Below are positions 1 through 7,677 of a stretch of 37,041 bases of DNA, one piece after another (the stretch's first letter is position 1; every line of letters starts with the position of its first letter). This stretch comes from Planctomycetota bacterium (lineage in GTDB: Bacteria; Planctomycetota; B15-G4; JADJEK01): assembly GCA_016213895.1 (NCBI GenBank), contig JACQZJ010000174.1, positions 1 to 37,041 of the forward strand, written 5' to 3'. The notes under the pieces were generated by a model. The model searched no databases. It was not told the origin of the DNA and saw nothing but the letters and a program-made list of their open reading frames with translations. The position numbers and the translations under genes are program-made.

Positions 1-1110
1 GGCGCCGCCGAGCGCGGGCGGCGCGACACGCGCGAAGTTGATGATCATCGCCACGGCGATCCCGCCCTGCGACACGAGCCCGAGGCCGAGGCTCGCGGGC
101 GCCCGCACGCCGCGCCCGGCCGCGCGCGCGGCGAGGAAGCCGCCCAGGAGCTTGCCCAGGAGGCGCAGCACGACGTAGAGCGCCGCGAAGGCCAGGACCC
201 AGGAAGGCCCGGCGTGCCACAGGGCGCCGGCCAGGATGAGGAGCACGATGTAGGCCTGCTTCTCCAGCGGCACGAGCAGGAGGAACACGCGGACGCCGGC
301 GCCACGCAAGTTGGCCAGGGTGGCGCCGCTGACCATGCACACGAAGAGCGGCGACAGGCCGAGGTGCTGCGCCGCGCCGCCGGCGAAGAGCACGGCGCCG
401 AGGACGAAGACGGCCAGCTCCTCCTGGCGGCAGCGCAGGCGCCCCAGGAGCTGGAGCAGCGCGCCCACGCAGGCGCCGATGGCGAGCGACGCGCCGAACC
501 AGAGGAGGGCGGCCGCGAGCGGGACGGCCGGCGCGGAGCCGGCGCGCGCCAGGGCGAAGGCGCAGCCGAGCACGACCAGGCCGAAGAAGGCGTCCAGGCC
601 GGACACGTAGCGCAGGAACTCGAGCAAGCGGCTGCTCGGCGGGCTGAGCTCGCGGGCGAGGAGCGCGAGCGCCGTCGGCCCGGTGCACCCGGCGCTGGCG
701 GAAAGCACGAGCGAGGAGAGCAGGACCTCCGCGCCGCCCCCGTAGGCACGCCGCAGCAGCAGAAAGCACGGCACGAACACCGCGACCATGGTGACGACGG
801 CCTGCAAGAAGGCGGCGAACTGGTAGCGCGCCGGGAAGAGCGCGATCCGCCGCAGATCGAGCTGCAGGCCGAAGATCAGGCCGGCGAAGCCCAGTCCCAG
901 GGTGTAGAGCGGCGTCAGGCCGCGCAGCGTCTCGGCGTCGAGGATGCCGATGAACTCGGCCCCCAGGGCGATCCCGACCAGGATGAACTCGGTGCCCGAG
1001 AGGAAGAGCAGCCGCGCTCCGCTGGGCAGGGGAATCCTGGTGAACGTCCTGCGGTAGCCGGCGAGGGCGATGGCGACGAGCAGCAGAACCCCGGCGACGG
1101 CCTGCAGCAA
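1..1110 (-). CDS. Cation:proton antiporter (CPA family), partial at left edge
   Basis: Integral membrane Na+(K+)/H+ exchanger; about 370 residues are inside the window and the C-terminus lies beyond position 1. Reading leftward from 1110 the frame is a series of hydrophobic helices. Family-typical core pieces are visible: CTGPTALALL at the unwound-helix position, SGLDAFFGL with the core Asp, and a later GLVSQGGIAVAM helix. I chose the TTG at 1110-1108 because it directly follows the TAG stop of the upstream gene in the same frame and has a GGGGA Shine-Dalgarno about ten bases ahead; no ATG sits nearby. It is the last gene seen of a three-gene operon with a PTS IIA-like and a P-II-like protein, so its activity is probably gated by phosphorylation state or a small ligand (inference). 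The exact ion cannot be read from sequence. Confidence 0.88.
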   Translation of the reverse strand, partial: MLQAVAGVLLLVAIALAGYRRTFTRIPLPSGARLLFLSGTEFILVGIALGAEFIGILDAETLRGLTPLYTLGLGFAGLIFGLQLDLRRIALFPARYQFAAFLQAVVTMVAVFVPCFLLLRRAYGGGAEVLLSSLVLSASAGCTGPTALALLARELSPPSSRLLEFLRYVSGLDAFFGLVVLGCAFALARAGSAPAVPLAAALLWFGASLAIGACVGALLQLLGRLRCRQEELAVFVLGAVLFAGGAAQHLGLSPLFVCMVSGATLANLRGAGVRVFLLLVPLEKQAYIVLLILAGALWHAGPSWVLAFAALYVVLRLLGKLLGGFLAARAAGRGVRAPASLGLGLVSQGGIAVAMIINFARVAPPALGGA

Positions 1111-1449
1111 CTACTCGATCTCCCCGGCCAGTCCGCGGACGCTTTTCACCGGCAGCGTGAAGCAGAAGCCGGTTCCCGGGTTCTCCAGCCCCCCGCAGAC
1201 CTCATCGACGACGCGCTCGGCGCGCGCAACCTGCTCCTCCTCGAGCACCGAGAGGATGACGTAGGTGCCGCCCGCGGCCGCCGGGAAGAGCGTCCTGAAG
1301 CCGGCGAAGATGGGAATGTCCGCGGCGATGACCTGCCCCATGCCGCGCGCGTCGAGAACCGTGGCGCCCCGGATGCCCAGCTCGAGGTAGCCGGTGAGGA
1401 TCTCCTCGACGTGCCGGTGGCTCTTCACGATGCAGACCAGGAGATCCAT
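1111..1449 (-). CDS. P-II-like regulatory protein
   Basis: Small 112-residue cytoplasmic protein beginning MDLLVCIVKSHRHVEEILTG and containing GIRGATVLDARGMG, the beta-alpha-beta pattern of the GlnB/P-II ferredoxin-like fold. The usual T-loop uridylylation tyrosine context is not evident; the segment after GMG (ADIPIFAGFRTLFP) may replace it. Start ATG at 1449 has a clear GGGAGGAAG ribosome site. It lies 13 bases after the IIA-like gene, and the antiporter start codon follows its stop directly. By analogy with other P-II-like proteins encoded next to transporters (SbtB type), the likely role is ligand-dependent control of the antiporter. That is inference; the ligand is unknown. Confidence 0.75.
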   Translation of the reverse strand: MDLLVCIVKSHRHVEEILTGYLELGIRGATVLDARGMGQVIAADIPIFAGFRTLFPAAAGGTYVILSVLEEEQVARAERVVDEVCGGLENPGTGFCFTLPVKSVRGLAGEIE

Positions 1450-1462
1450 CTTCCTCCCGCCG

Positions 1463-1930
1463 TCAGTCGACGTGCCGCGCGTCCTCCTCGACCACGAGGT
1501 CGTAGATCTCCCGCGGGTTCTCGGCGCGCAGCACGGCCTTGACGAAGGCGTCGCTGCCCACCACCCGCGAGATGCGCGCCAGTAGCTTGAGGTGCTGGCC
1601 GATGGTGTTGGGCGGGCTGAGCAGCAGGAAGACGAAGCGGACCGGCGCCAGGTCGATGGAGTCGAAGGCCACGCCGTCCGGCACGCGCGCCAGCAGGCAG
1701 ACCGTGCGCTCGAGACCCGCGACCGCCGTGTGCGGGATCGCGATCCCCTTGCCGACGCCGGTGCTCACCTGCCGCTCCCGCTCGCTCAGGCGCCGCAGGA
1801 GGTCGGCGGAGTCGATGCCGGGGAAGCGGGAGGAGGCGCGCCGCACCAGCTCCTCGAGCAGCTCGGCCTTGTCCGCTGCGCGCAGGTCCACGAAGATCAG
1901 GCTCTGGTCGATGTGGTCTCTCAGTCGCAT
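1463..1930 (-). CDS. PTS IIA-like protein, nitrogen/fructose type (PTS_EIIA_2)
   Basis: A 155-residue single-domain IIA protein. The phosphorylatable histidine is H67 in GIAIPHTA, preceded by the family signature RERQVSTGVGKG. The C-terminal LLSPPNTIGQHLKLLARIS matches the conserved helix of IIA(Ntr)/fructose IIA. It accepts a phosphoryl group from HPr or NPr. No sugar-specific IIB or IIC lies in the window, so it is more likely regulatory (IIANtr-like) than part of sugar uptake. First gene of the operon with the P-II-like protein and antiporter; IIANtr proteins are known regulators of potassium transport in proteobacteria, so control of the antiporter is a reasonable inference. The Shine-Dalgarno before ATG 1930 is weak. 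Confidence 0.88.
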   Translation of the reverse strand: MRLRDHIDQSLIFVDLRAADKAELLEELVRRASSRFPGIDSADLLRRLSERERQVSTGVGKGIAIPHTAVAGLERTVCLLARVPDGVAFDSIDLAPVRFVFLLLSPPNTIGQHLKLLARISRVVGSDAFVKAVLRAENPREIYDLVVEEDARHVD

Positions 1931-1971
1931 GCCGCTACTCGGTTCCCTGCTGCGAGCCCAGGTCCGGGCAC

Positions 1972-2000
1972 AACCTAGGTCGCGCTCCGGCGGCTGTCAA
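1972..2000 (-). promoter_or_regulatory. Sigma-70-like promoter of the IIA/P-II/antiporter operon
   Basis: On the minus strand a perfect -35 hexamer TTGACA (1995-2000) is followed after exactly 17 bases by TAGGTT (1972-1977), a 3/6 match to TATAAT. Transcription would begin near 1965, giving a leader of about 35 bases before ATG 1930. This is the best consensus promoter in the window. Confidence 0.55.
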
Positions 2001-2216
2001 AGGGGCGGAACGGATTCAGCTTCGGGCCGCACACAGATAGCTTCGCCCGTGGCGTCGCGGCAACGGCGCCGCGCCCGAGGGCGGATCGCTTTCCGCCGGA
2101 CGCGCCCGCCCGGCGCCGCGGAAACGCCCGGAAAGCGCCGCCCGCGGGCCGGAAGCGCGCGCGGCGGCCAGCGGCGCTGGGGTAGCTTGATCCCGGCTCC
2201 CCGGTGGAGAAAGAGC

Positions 2217-2858
2217 ATGGAATTCGATCCCGCGAGGCTCGCCGTCAAGGACCGCTACCGGCTCATGTCCGGCGTCATCGTGCCCCGTCCCATCGCCGTG
2301 GTGTCGACCTGCTCGACCGACGGCAAGCCGAACCTGGCGCCCTTTTCGTTCTTCACGGGCGTAGGTTCCGATCCCATGACCCTGATCATCTGCCCGGTGA
2401 ACGCGCCCGACGGCTCGGAAAAGGACACCCTGCGGAACGCCAAGCCGGTGGAGGAGGGCGGGACCGGCGAGTTCGTGGTGGGGGTCGCCACCAAGGACAA
2501 CATCCGCCAGGTGGTCGGCGCCTCCGAGCCGCTGGCCTTCGGCAAGAGCGAGTTCGAGCTGACCGGCCTGACCGCGGCGCCGAGCGCCAAGGTCAGGCCG
2601 CCGCGCGTGGCCGAGTCGCCGGTCTCCTTCGAGTGCCGCACCATCCAGGTGATCCGCACCAATCCGGGCAAGCCGGGCGGCGGCAACGTGGTCCTGGGCA
2701 GGGTGGTCCACGTCCACGTGCGCGAGGACGTGATCGACGCGAAGCTGCGCGTGAGCAGCAAGGCGCTCGCCGCCATCGGCCGCATGGGAGGCCTCGAGTA
2801 CACGCGCACCGACGACCTCTTCACCCTGCCCCTCGGGCGGCGGGCGCTGGAGCCGTGA
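2217..2858 (+). CDS. Flavin reductase-like (DIM6/NTAB) flavoprotein
   Basis: 213-residue FMN-binding protein of the flavin reductase-like split-barrel family. It has the family pattern VIVPRPIAVVSTCSTDGKPN near the N-terminus, then APFSFFTGVGSDP and, after a spacer, RNAKPVEEGG and FVVGVATKDN. These proteins reduce flavin with NAD(P)H or bind FMN tightly; the substrate is not predictable. ATG 2217 is preceded by GGAGA six bases upstream, whereas the longer upstream open frame reads as non-coding sequence. A possible -10 element TAGCTT lies at 2183-2188. The stop is four bases before the GTG start of the MFS gene, so the two are probably cotranscribed, though no functional link is obvious. Confidence 0.88.
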   Translation: MEFDPARLAVKDRYRLMSGVIVPRPIAVVSTCSTDGKPNLAPFSFFTGVGSDPMTLIICPVNAPDGSEKDTLRNAKPVEEGGTGEFVVGVATKDNIRQVVGASEPLAFGKSEFELTGLTAAPSAKVRPPRVAESPVSFECRTIQVIRTNPGKPGGGNVVLGRVVHVHVREDVIDAKLRVSSKALAAIGRMGGLEYTRTDDLFTLPLGRRALEP

Positions 2859-2862
2859 CGCC

Positions 2863-4164
2863 GTGACGCGCGCGCAGGAAGCGGCGGCGGCGAACGGCCG
2901 ATCGGGCTCCTTCCTCAGGAACCGCTCGCTGCGCGGCCTGACCATCTCCCAGTTCCTGGGCGCGTTCAACGACAACCTGTACAAGCAGCTCGTGCTGCTG
3001 CTCGCGGCGCGCGTGCTCTTCCAGGGTGAAGACAAGCAGGGCATTGCCTCGACCGTGTTCGCCCTGCCCTTCGTGCTCTTCTCCGGCATCGCCGGCAACC
3101 TGAGCGAGCGCGTCTCCAAGCGCTCGGTCATCGTCGTGATGAAGGTTGCGGAGATGGGCGTCATGCTCGGCGCGGTCGCCGCCCTCTACCTGAGCGGCTG
3201 GAAGCACCAGTGGTGGTTCTTGCTCGCCGTGCTCTTCCTCATGGGCACGCACTCGGCCTTCTTCGGGCCGTCGAAATACGGGATCGTGCCGGAGATCGTG
3301 GAACGTAAAGGGCTCCTGTCCGCGAACGGCGTCATCTCCATGACCACCTTCCTGGCGATCATCACGGGAGCGGCCATCGCCGGGCCGCTCCTCGACCATT
3401 TCCCCCATGCGCTCTGGATCGGCGGCGCGGCCGGCGTGGTGCTCGCGGCCGCGGGCATGGCGGCTTCCCTCACCATTCGCCCGACGCCTGCGACGCGGCC
3501 AGAGCTCAGGGTGGGCTGGAACCCTTTCGGCGGACTCGCGGGAACAGTGCGCGAGATGCGCGCCGACCGCCGCACCTTCACGGTCGTGATCTCCTACTCG
3601 TTCTTCTTCTTCAACGGCCACGTGCTGCAGCAGGCGGTGAATGGCATGGGCGTGCCCCAGGTCCTCGACCTCGAGGCCGATGAGAACTGGCTCATTTCGC
3701 TGCTCCTCGTCACGCTGGTGACCGCCCTGATGATCGGCTGCATGCTCGCGCCCGTGGTCGGCCGGCGCGTGCCTGCGTCGCGCATGATCGCGACCGGCGC
3801 GCTCGTCCTCGTCCTCGCCCAGGCGACGCTCGTGCTCGTCGGCCCGGTCGTCTCGCGCGCGGCCGGCGGCTACCTGCTGGCGCACGCGGCGCTCGCCGTC
3901 GCCGGCTTCGCGGCCGCGTTCTTCGTCGTGCCGGTCGTCTCCTTCGTCCAGGACGCACCCGAGGAGGGCAGCAAGGGCAAGGCCTTCGCGGTCAACAACT
4001 TCTTCAACTTCGTCTTCATCTTCCTGGCCGGGGGCTTCTACTACCTGACCTCGCACCTCGGCATCCTGCCCACCGTGGCCGCCGCCGTCGCCGCCGCGCT
4101 CCTCGGGGCCTACCTCTTCTTCATGCGCCGCGTGGTGCGCGCCGTGCGCCTCGGGCCAGGGTAG
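2863..4164 (+). CDS. MFS transporter, LplT (lysophospholipid transporter)-like
   Basis: 433-residue polytopic membrane protein of the major facilitator superfamily. The first helix carries FLGAFNDNLYKQLVLLL, a signature of the LplT/Aas lysophospholipid flippase branch, and helix 4 carries HSAFFGPSKYGIVPE, also typical of that branch. LplT moves lysophospholipids inward for re-acylation; no acyltransferase domain is fused here or encoded nearby, so the substrate is an inference. The start is GTG 2863, just after the flavin reductase stop. It ends 29 bases before the convergent HepT-like gene. Confidence 0.85.
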   Translation: MTRAQEAAAANGRSGSFLRNRSLRGLTISQFLGAFNDNLYKQLVLLLAARVLFQGEDKQGIASTVFALPFVLFSGIAGNLSERVSKRSVIVVMKVAEMGVMLGAVAALYLSGWKHQWWFLLAVLFLMGTHSAFFGPSKYGIVPEIVERKGLLSANGVISMTTFLAIITGAAIAGPLLDHFPHALWIGGAAGVVLAAAGMAASLTIRPTPATRPELRVGWNPFGGLAGTVREMRADRRTFTVVISYSFFFFNGHVLQQAVNGMGVPQVLDLEADENWLISLLLVTLVTALMIGCMLAPVVGRRVPASRMIATGALVLVLAQATLVLVGPVVSRAAGGYLLAHAALAVAGFAAAFFVVPVVSFVQDAPEEGSKGKAFAVNNFFNFVFIFLAGGFYYLTSHLGILPTVAAAVAAALLGAYLFFMRRVVRAVRLGPG

Positions 4165-4193
4165 CGGGACGCTGCGCTCGCCTCGGCCTCCGA

Positions 4194-4514
4194 TCAGTCC
4201 GGGCTCTGCTGCTGGAGTCGCGCCAGAAGGACCACGCACTCCTGCCGCAGCACACGTGCTTCACGGTTCGCTATCACCCACACCACGGCGTCATCGACCG
4301 TGGCGTACGCGTGAGCCAGCTGATTCCGGAAGTCCGTGATGCGCCACGCCAGCACCGTGGCGGCCTCGCCTATGATGATGAACTCGCGCTCGACCGACGA
4401 CTGGACGAGACGATTGCCGCGATACGCGGCCAGATCGAGACCTTTCACGGCCGCCGAGATGGCGTCGCAGGCTTCGATGATGTCGGCCAGGTTCGCGCAC
4501 GCCCTACGCGGCAT
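4194..4514 (-). CDS. HEPN-domain protein, HepT-like toxin (DUF86)
   Basis: 106-residue HEPN protein. It has REFIIIGEA in the central helix and RNQLAHAY, an exact match to the RX4HXY motif that forms the RNase site of HepT toxins and holds the tyrosine AMPylated by the MntA antitoxin. Between GEA and the motif it seems roughly a dozen residues shorter than typical HepT, so the fold may be compromised. ATG 4514 overlaps the stop of the MntA remnant by a few bases, the usual antitoxin-toxin arrangement in this family. The antitoxin is broken (next entry), so this protein is either inactive, neutralised by a partner elsewhere, or decaying. Confidence 0.8.
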   Translation of the reverse strand: MPRRACANLADIIEACDAISAAVKGLDLAAYRGNRLVQSSVEREFIIIGEAATVLAWRITDFRNQLAHAYATVDDAVVWVIANREARVLRQECVVLLARLQQQSPD

Positions 4515-4654
4515 ACAGGACCTGCCCGGTCCGCATCACCTCGGCAGCGATGCAACGGGCCCATCGGGTAGGACTCGACCAGCAGGTCGACGTCGCTCTC
4601 GCCGGAGCGGTGGTCGTCGCGCAACGCCGAGCCGAACACGTCGAGGCGCGCCAC
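4504..4654 (-). pseudogene. Remnant of MntA-type nucleotidyltransferase antitoxin
   Basis: Two pieces of a minimal nucleotidyltransferase remain in different frames. The first (from GTG 4654) reads ARLDVFGSALRDD and ESDVDLLVE, the GS-x(n)-DxD active-site region. After about 4590 that frame turns to nonsense, but another frame supplies IAAEVMRTGQVLYAA and a stop at 4504, the normal C-terminus of MNT proteins. Some 40 central residues are missing and the join is out of frame. The N-terminal helix normally found before the first piece is also lacking. A functional antitoxin would be about 100 residues; this cannot make one. It overlaps the downstream HepT-like start. Confidence 0.75.
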
Positions 4655-4689
4655 GCCGTGCGCGGCTCGACCGGCCCGCGCAGAAGCCC

Positions 4690-6846
4690 CTACCGCTTCG
4701 CGTCCCCCTTCGCCGGCGAGGGTTCTCGCCTGCCCTTCCGCCAGGCGAGCCCGGCCGCCACCTGCTCCCGCAGGTCGGCCGCGAGATCGGGCGAGAGCCG
4801 CGCGAGCACCTCACGCCCCTCGCGCAGGACGAGGTCGCTCATCCAGCCCAACCCCCAATAGACGTGCCGCCTCGCCGCCTCGGGGATCGTCTCGGCGATG
4901 CGCGCGTCGAAGCGCGCCGGGTCCTCCCAGTAGCCAAGGCAGGCGGCGCCCACGCCGTTGTAGAACGCCTCCCGCCAGTCGTCGCGGCCCGCGCCGCTCA
5001 CGCGGCTCATGACCTCCTCGGCGATGACGCGCTCCGCCTCGATGCCGCGCCAGAGGAGCGATCCCACGAACAGGCCGAGCCCCTGGTAGGCGTACACCCT
5101 GAGGTCCGCCGGGACCTGCTCGAGCACGATCGAGTTCCTGTGCGCCCTCTCGCGGCCGCGCGCGGTCACCAGCATCTCGGAGCCGAGGAACAGCCCCTGC
5201 ACCAGGAAGAGCCGCTCCGGCCCGGGGTGCTCGAAGATGGCGCGCATGGCCTGGTCGGAAGTCTCCTTCTTGCCGTCCTTGATGGAGGGGTGCGCGGCGA
5301 CGTGCGCGCCGATGCCTTGGGCGATGAACGGCCGGTACTCGGCGGGGAAGGGGGCGAGGATCTCGTCGATGCGGAGCCGGCCCGCGCGGCGGCCGACCGC
5401 GCGCATCTGCAAGAGCGCCTCGTGCACGCCGATCCCCAGGTAGCACTCGGCGCGACGCCTCGGCGGCAGGCCCTCCAGCGCGTCCACCACGAGCTGCTTG
5501 TCGTCGTAGCGCGGCAGGAGGAAGACGCGCGCCATCTGCGGGTAGTAGAAACCCTCGTAGCAAAGCGCCTTGCCGGCGGAGTCCGCGCTGAAGGAATGGC
5601 CGGCGTTGCCCGCGGCGCCGACCAGCACCACGAGGCCGGCGAGGCCGGCCGCGAGGCGCGTGCGCCCCATGCGCCGGAGTTCGGCGAAGGCGAGCACGAG
5701 CAGCAGCAGCAGCAGGTAGTGCAGGGTCAAGAGGTAGCGGAACCCTCCCCACTCAGGGGCGGCCCAGTTGCCGATCTTGAAGTTCGAGAAGGCGTAGGTG
5801 CAGGCCAGGGCGAGCGGATAGCCCAGAAACAGCACGAGCAGGGAACGGCCGTCCACGGCGAAGCCGCGCCAGGGCGGCAGCAGGCGCCGCAGGAACCAGA
5901 GGATCCCAGGGAACCAGCGCACCGCCAGGAAGAGGGCGGCGGCCAGCCAGAGAAGCACCAGGATCCGGTCGAGAACGGCTCCCGCGAGGAAGGGCAGGTC
6001 GTAGAAGCAGGGCGAGCGCGGCAGCAGGTCGCCGAAGAACTCGGCGAAGCGCCCGGGCGCACGCTCGAGCGTGACGCCGCGGCCGGCGAACTTGGCCTCC
6101 ATCCACTTGGTCTGCGGCGCCTCGTAGGTGAGCAGCACGTACCAGAGCGGCAGGGTCCCGGCCGCGAAACCCAGGAGCCAGGGCAGGAAGGCACGCTTGA
6201 GGAAGAAGAGCCCTTCGGCCGCCAGCCAGAGCACGAGGTAGAGGGCCACGACCAGCAGCGAGGAGAGCGCGTACCAGACCGCGAGGCCGCACGTCAGGCC
6301 GAAGAGGAAGCGCGTGCGCGCGTCACGCCGGCCGTCCACGAACAGGGCGAAGCACGGCGCGAGCGACAGGGCCAGGAAGAACAGCACCTCCGAGTGGTTG
6401 CCGAAGTTCGCGCTCGAGTAGTCGACGTACGTCGCCGGCGCGCAGACGAGCGCGGCGCCGCAGAAGGCCGCGGCCGCCAGGCCGAACCTCTTCAGCACGA
6501 AGCGGTAGCTGACCAGGAGCGTCAAGGCGGCGAACAGCACCGGCACGAGCTTGAGCGCGAAGCAGCTGGCGCCGAGGAGGGCGAACGTGCCCGCCGACAG
6601 AAGCGCGCTCAGGATCTGCCCGCCGGAGTGCGTGTCGTGGAACTCGAAGACCGAGAGCGACGGCAGGCCGTGCAGGAGCTCGTTGGCGAGCACCCCCATC
6701 GGGAACAGCTCGTAGCCGGGCACGAAGACGTCGTCCACGGCGAAGAAGAGGATCGCCAGGCGCTCGGCGAGCAAGAGCGCGAGCAGCCCGGCCAGGACGG
6801 CCCAGGCCTTGCGCCGCTCAGCGCGCGCCGGCGCCGCGTCCGCCAT
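4690..6846 (-). CDS. Polytopic GT-C-like membrane protein with repeated C-terminal domain
   Basis: 718-residue protein with roughly eleven transmembrane helices in its first ~430 residues and a soluble C-terminal third. The first periplasmic loop holds acidic residues (VDDVFVPGYE), as in ArnT/PMT-type GT-C glycosyltransferases that use polyprenyl-phosphate sugars, but the overall match is loose. The C-terminal part carries at least six degenerate copies of an aromatic-x-G-hydrophobic-G motif (CYLGIG, FIAQGIG, FLVQGLF, YAYQGLG, FYNGVG, VYWGLG) spaced about 34-43 residues apart. I prefer ATG 6846, which has GGGAG six bases upstream; ATG 6882 would add 12 residues. It overlaps the end of the GT2 gene, so the two are translationally coupled. 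Function in glycan transfer is inferred from this neighbour. Confidence 0.8.
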   Translation of the reverse strand: MADAAPARAERRKAWAVLAGLLALLLAERLAILFFAVDDVFVPGYELFPMGVLANELLHGLPSLSVFEFHDTHSGGQILSALLSAGTFALLGASCFALKLVPVLFAALTLLVSYRFVLKRFGLAAAAFCGAALVCAPATYVDYSSANFGNHSEVLFFLALSLAPCFALFVDGRRDARTRFLFGLTCGLAVWYALSSLLVVALYLVLWLAAEGLFFLKRAFLPWLLGFAAGTLPLWYVLLTYEAPQTKWMEAKFAGRGVTLERAPGRFAEFFGDLLPRSPCFYDLPFLAGAVLDRILVLLWLAAALFLAVRWFPGILWFLRRLLPPWRGFAVDGRSLLVLFLGYPLALACTYAFSNFKIGNWAAPEWGGFRYLLTLHYLLLLLLVLAFAELRRMGRTRLAAGLAGLVVLVGAAGNAGHSFSADSAGKALCYEGFYYPQMARVFLLPRYDDKQLVVDALEGLPPRRRAECYLGIGVHEALLQMRAVGRRAGRLRIDEILAPFPAEYRPFIAQGIGAHVAAHPSIKDGKKETSDQAMRAIFEHPGPERLFLVQGLFLGSEMLVTARGRERAHRNSIVLEQVPADLRVYAYQGLGLFVGSLLWRGIEAERVIAEEVMSRVSGAGRDDWREAFYNGVGAACLGYWEDPARFDARIAETIPEAARRHVYWGLGWMSDLVLREGREVLARLSPDLAADLREQVAAGLAWRKGRREPSPAKGDAKR

Positions 6847-7636
6847 CGCCCGCTCCCGCGGGGCCGCCGCCCCGCTCGTCATAGCGCCCCGCCAGCGCTC
6901 GCCAGCGGATGCGCAGCATGTCCCGGAGCATGCGCAGCGTGTCCGTGGCGAAGCGGATGGTCGAGGGCTCCTTCGAGTAGATGAACTCGACGCCGACCTC
7001 CTCGATCTTGAGGCTCAGGCGCTGCGCCAGGAAAAGGACCTCCACGTCGAACGAGAAGCGGTTCATGATCTGCAGGGGGAAGACGCGCTCGGCGGCCGCG
7101 CGCGTGAAGCCCTTGAGGCCGGCCTGGGTGTCGCGCAGCCAGCCCACGAGGAGCAGGCGCGCGCTCAGGCTGAAGGCGCGCCCCATGAGGTGCCGGGTGA
7201 GGAGGATGGGCAGGAACTGCGCGTTGACGATGTAGCGCGAGTCCTCGTGCACGCGGCAGGCGATGGCCACGTCCGCGCCCGCGCGCAGGCTGCGGCAGAT
7301 GCGGCCGACGTTCTCGATCGGGTAGGTCAGGTCAGCGTCGGTGAAGACGCGGTAGTCGCCGCGCGCCTCGAGCATGGCGCGGCGCACCGAGGCGCCCTTG
7401 CCCGCGTTCTTGCTGTTCCTGTGCACGCGCACGCGCTCGCCGCCGCCGCGCTCGCGGAAGCGCTGCGCGATGTCGTGCGTGCCGTCCGTGCTGCAGTCGT
7501 CCACGACGATCAGCTCCCAGTCCTGCTCCGTCTCCTCGAGGTAGGCGGCGCAGCGCGCCAGGTTCTTCTCCAGGAAGCGCGCGCTGTTGTACGCCGGGAT
7601 GATGAGGCTCAAGGAGCCCGCGCCGCCGCCCGCCAT
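6818..7636 (-). CDS. GT2 glycosyltransferase, polyprenyl-phosphate sugar synthase type
   Basis: 272-residue family 2 glycosyltransferase resembling dolichyl/undecaprenyl-phosphate glucosyl- or mannosyltransferases. GT-A motifs are visible: LIIPAYNSARFL at the start, VVDDCSTDGT (45-53), FTDADLTYP with the metal-binding DAD at 100-102, and later DTQAGLKGF, characteristic of the Alg5/DPM1 branch. It would transfer sugar from a nucleotide donor to a polyprenyl phosphate on the cytoplasmic face, producing the donor used by GT-C enzymes such as the overlapping downstream gene. Start ATG 7636; a GTG at 7639 is an equal alternative. The C-terminal tail is Gly/Ala/Arg-rich and probably disordered. Confidence 0.9.
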   Translation of the reverse strand: MAGGGAGSLSLIIPAYNSARFLEKNLARCAAYLEETEQDWELIVVDDCSTDGTHDIAQRFRERGGGERVRVHRNSKNAGKGASVRRAMLEARGDYRVFTDADLTYPIENVGRICRSLRAGADVAIACRVHEDSRYIVNAQFLPILLTRHLMGRAFSLSARLLLVGWLRDTQAGLKGFTRAAAERVFPLQIMNRFSFDVEVLFLAQRLSLKIEEVGVEFIYSKEPSTIRFATDTLRMLRDMLRIRWRALAGRYDERGGGPAGAGDGGRGAGAR

Positions 7637-7666
7637 CACCGCCCCCGCCGCGCCGACGGAATCGCT

Positions 7667-7672
7667 AGCATG
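7667..7672 (+). promoter_or_regulatory. Possible -10 element of the ChbG-like gene
   Basis: TAGCAT lies only six bases before the GTG start at 7678, so transcription would begin at or next to the start codon and the message would be leaderless. No -35 element is visible. The same hexamer occurs upstream of the GDT1-type gene. Confidence 0.3.
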
Positions 7673-7677
7673 CCCCC

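Noticed and set aside
4336-6984. Very long plus-strand open frame opposite the GT-C-like gene
   Set aside because: Composition dominated by Arg, Glu, Gly, Gln and His, no recognisable motif, and fully antisense to a gene with clear membrane helices; an artefact of high GC.
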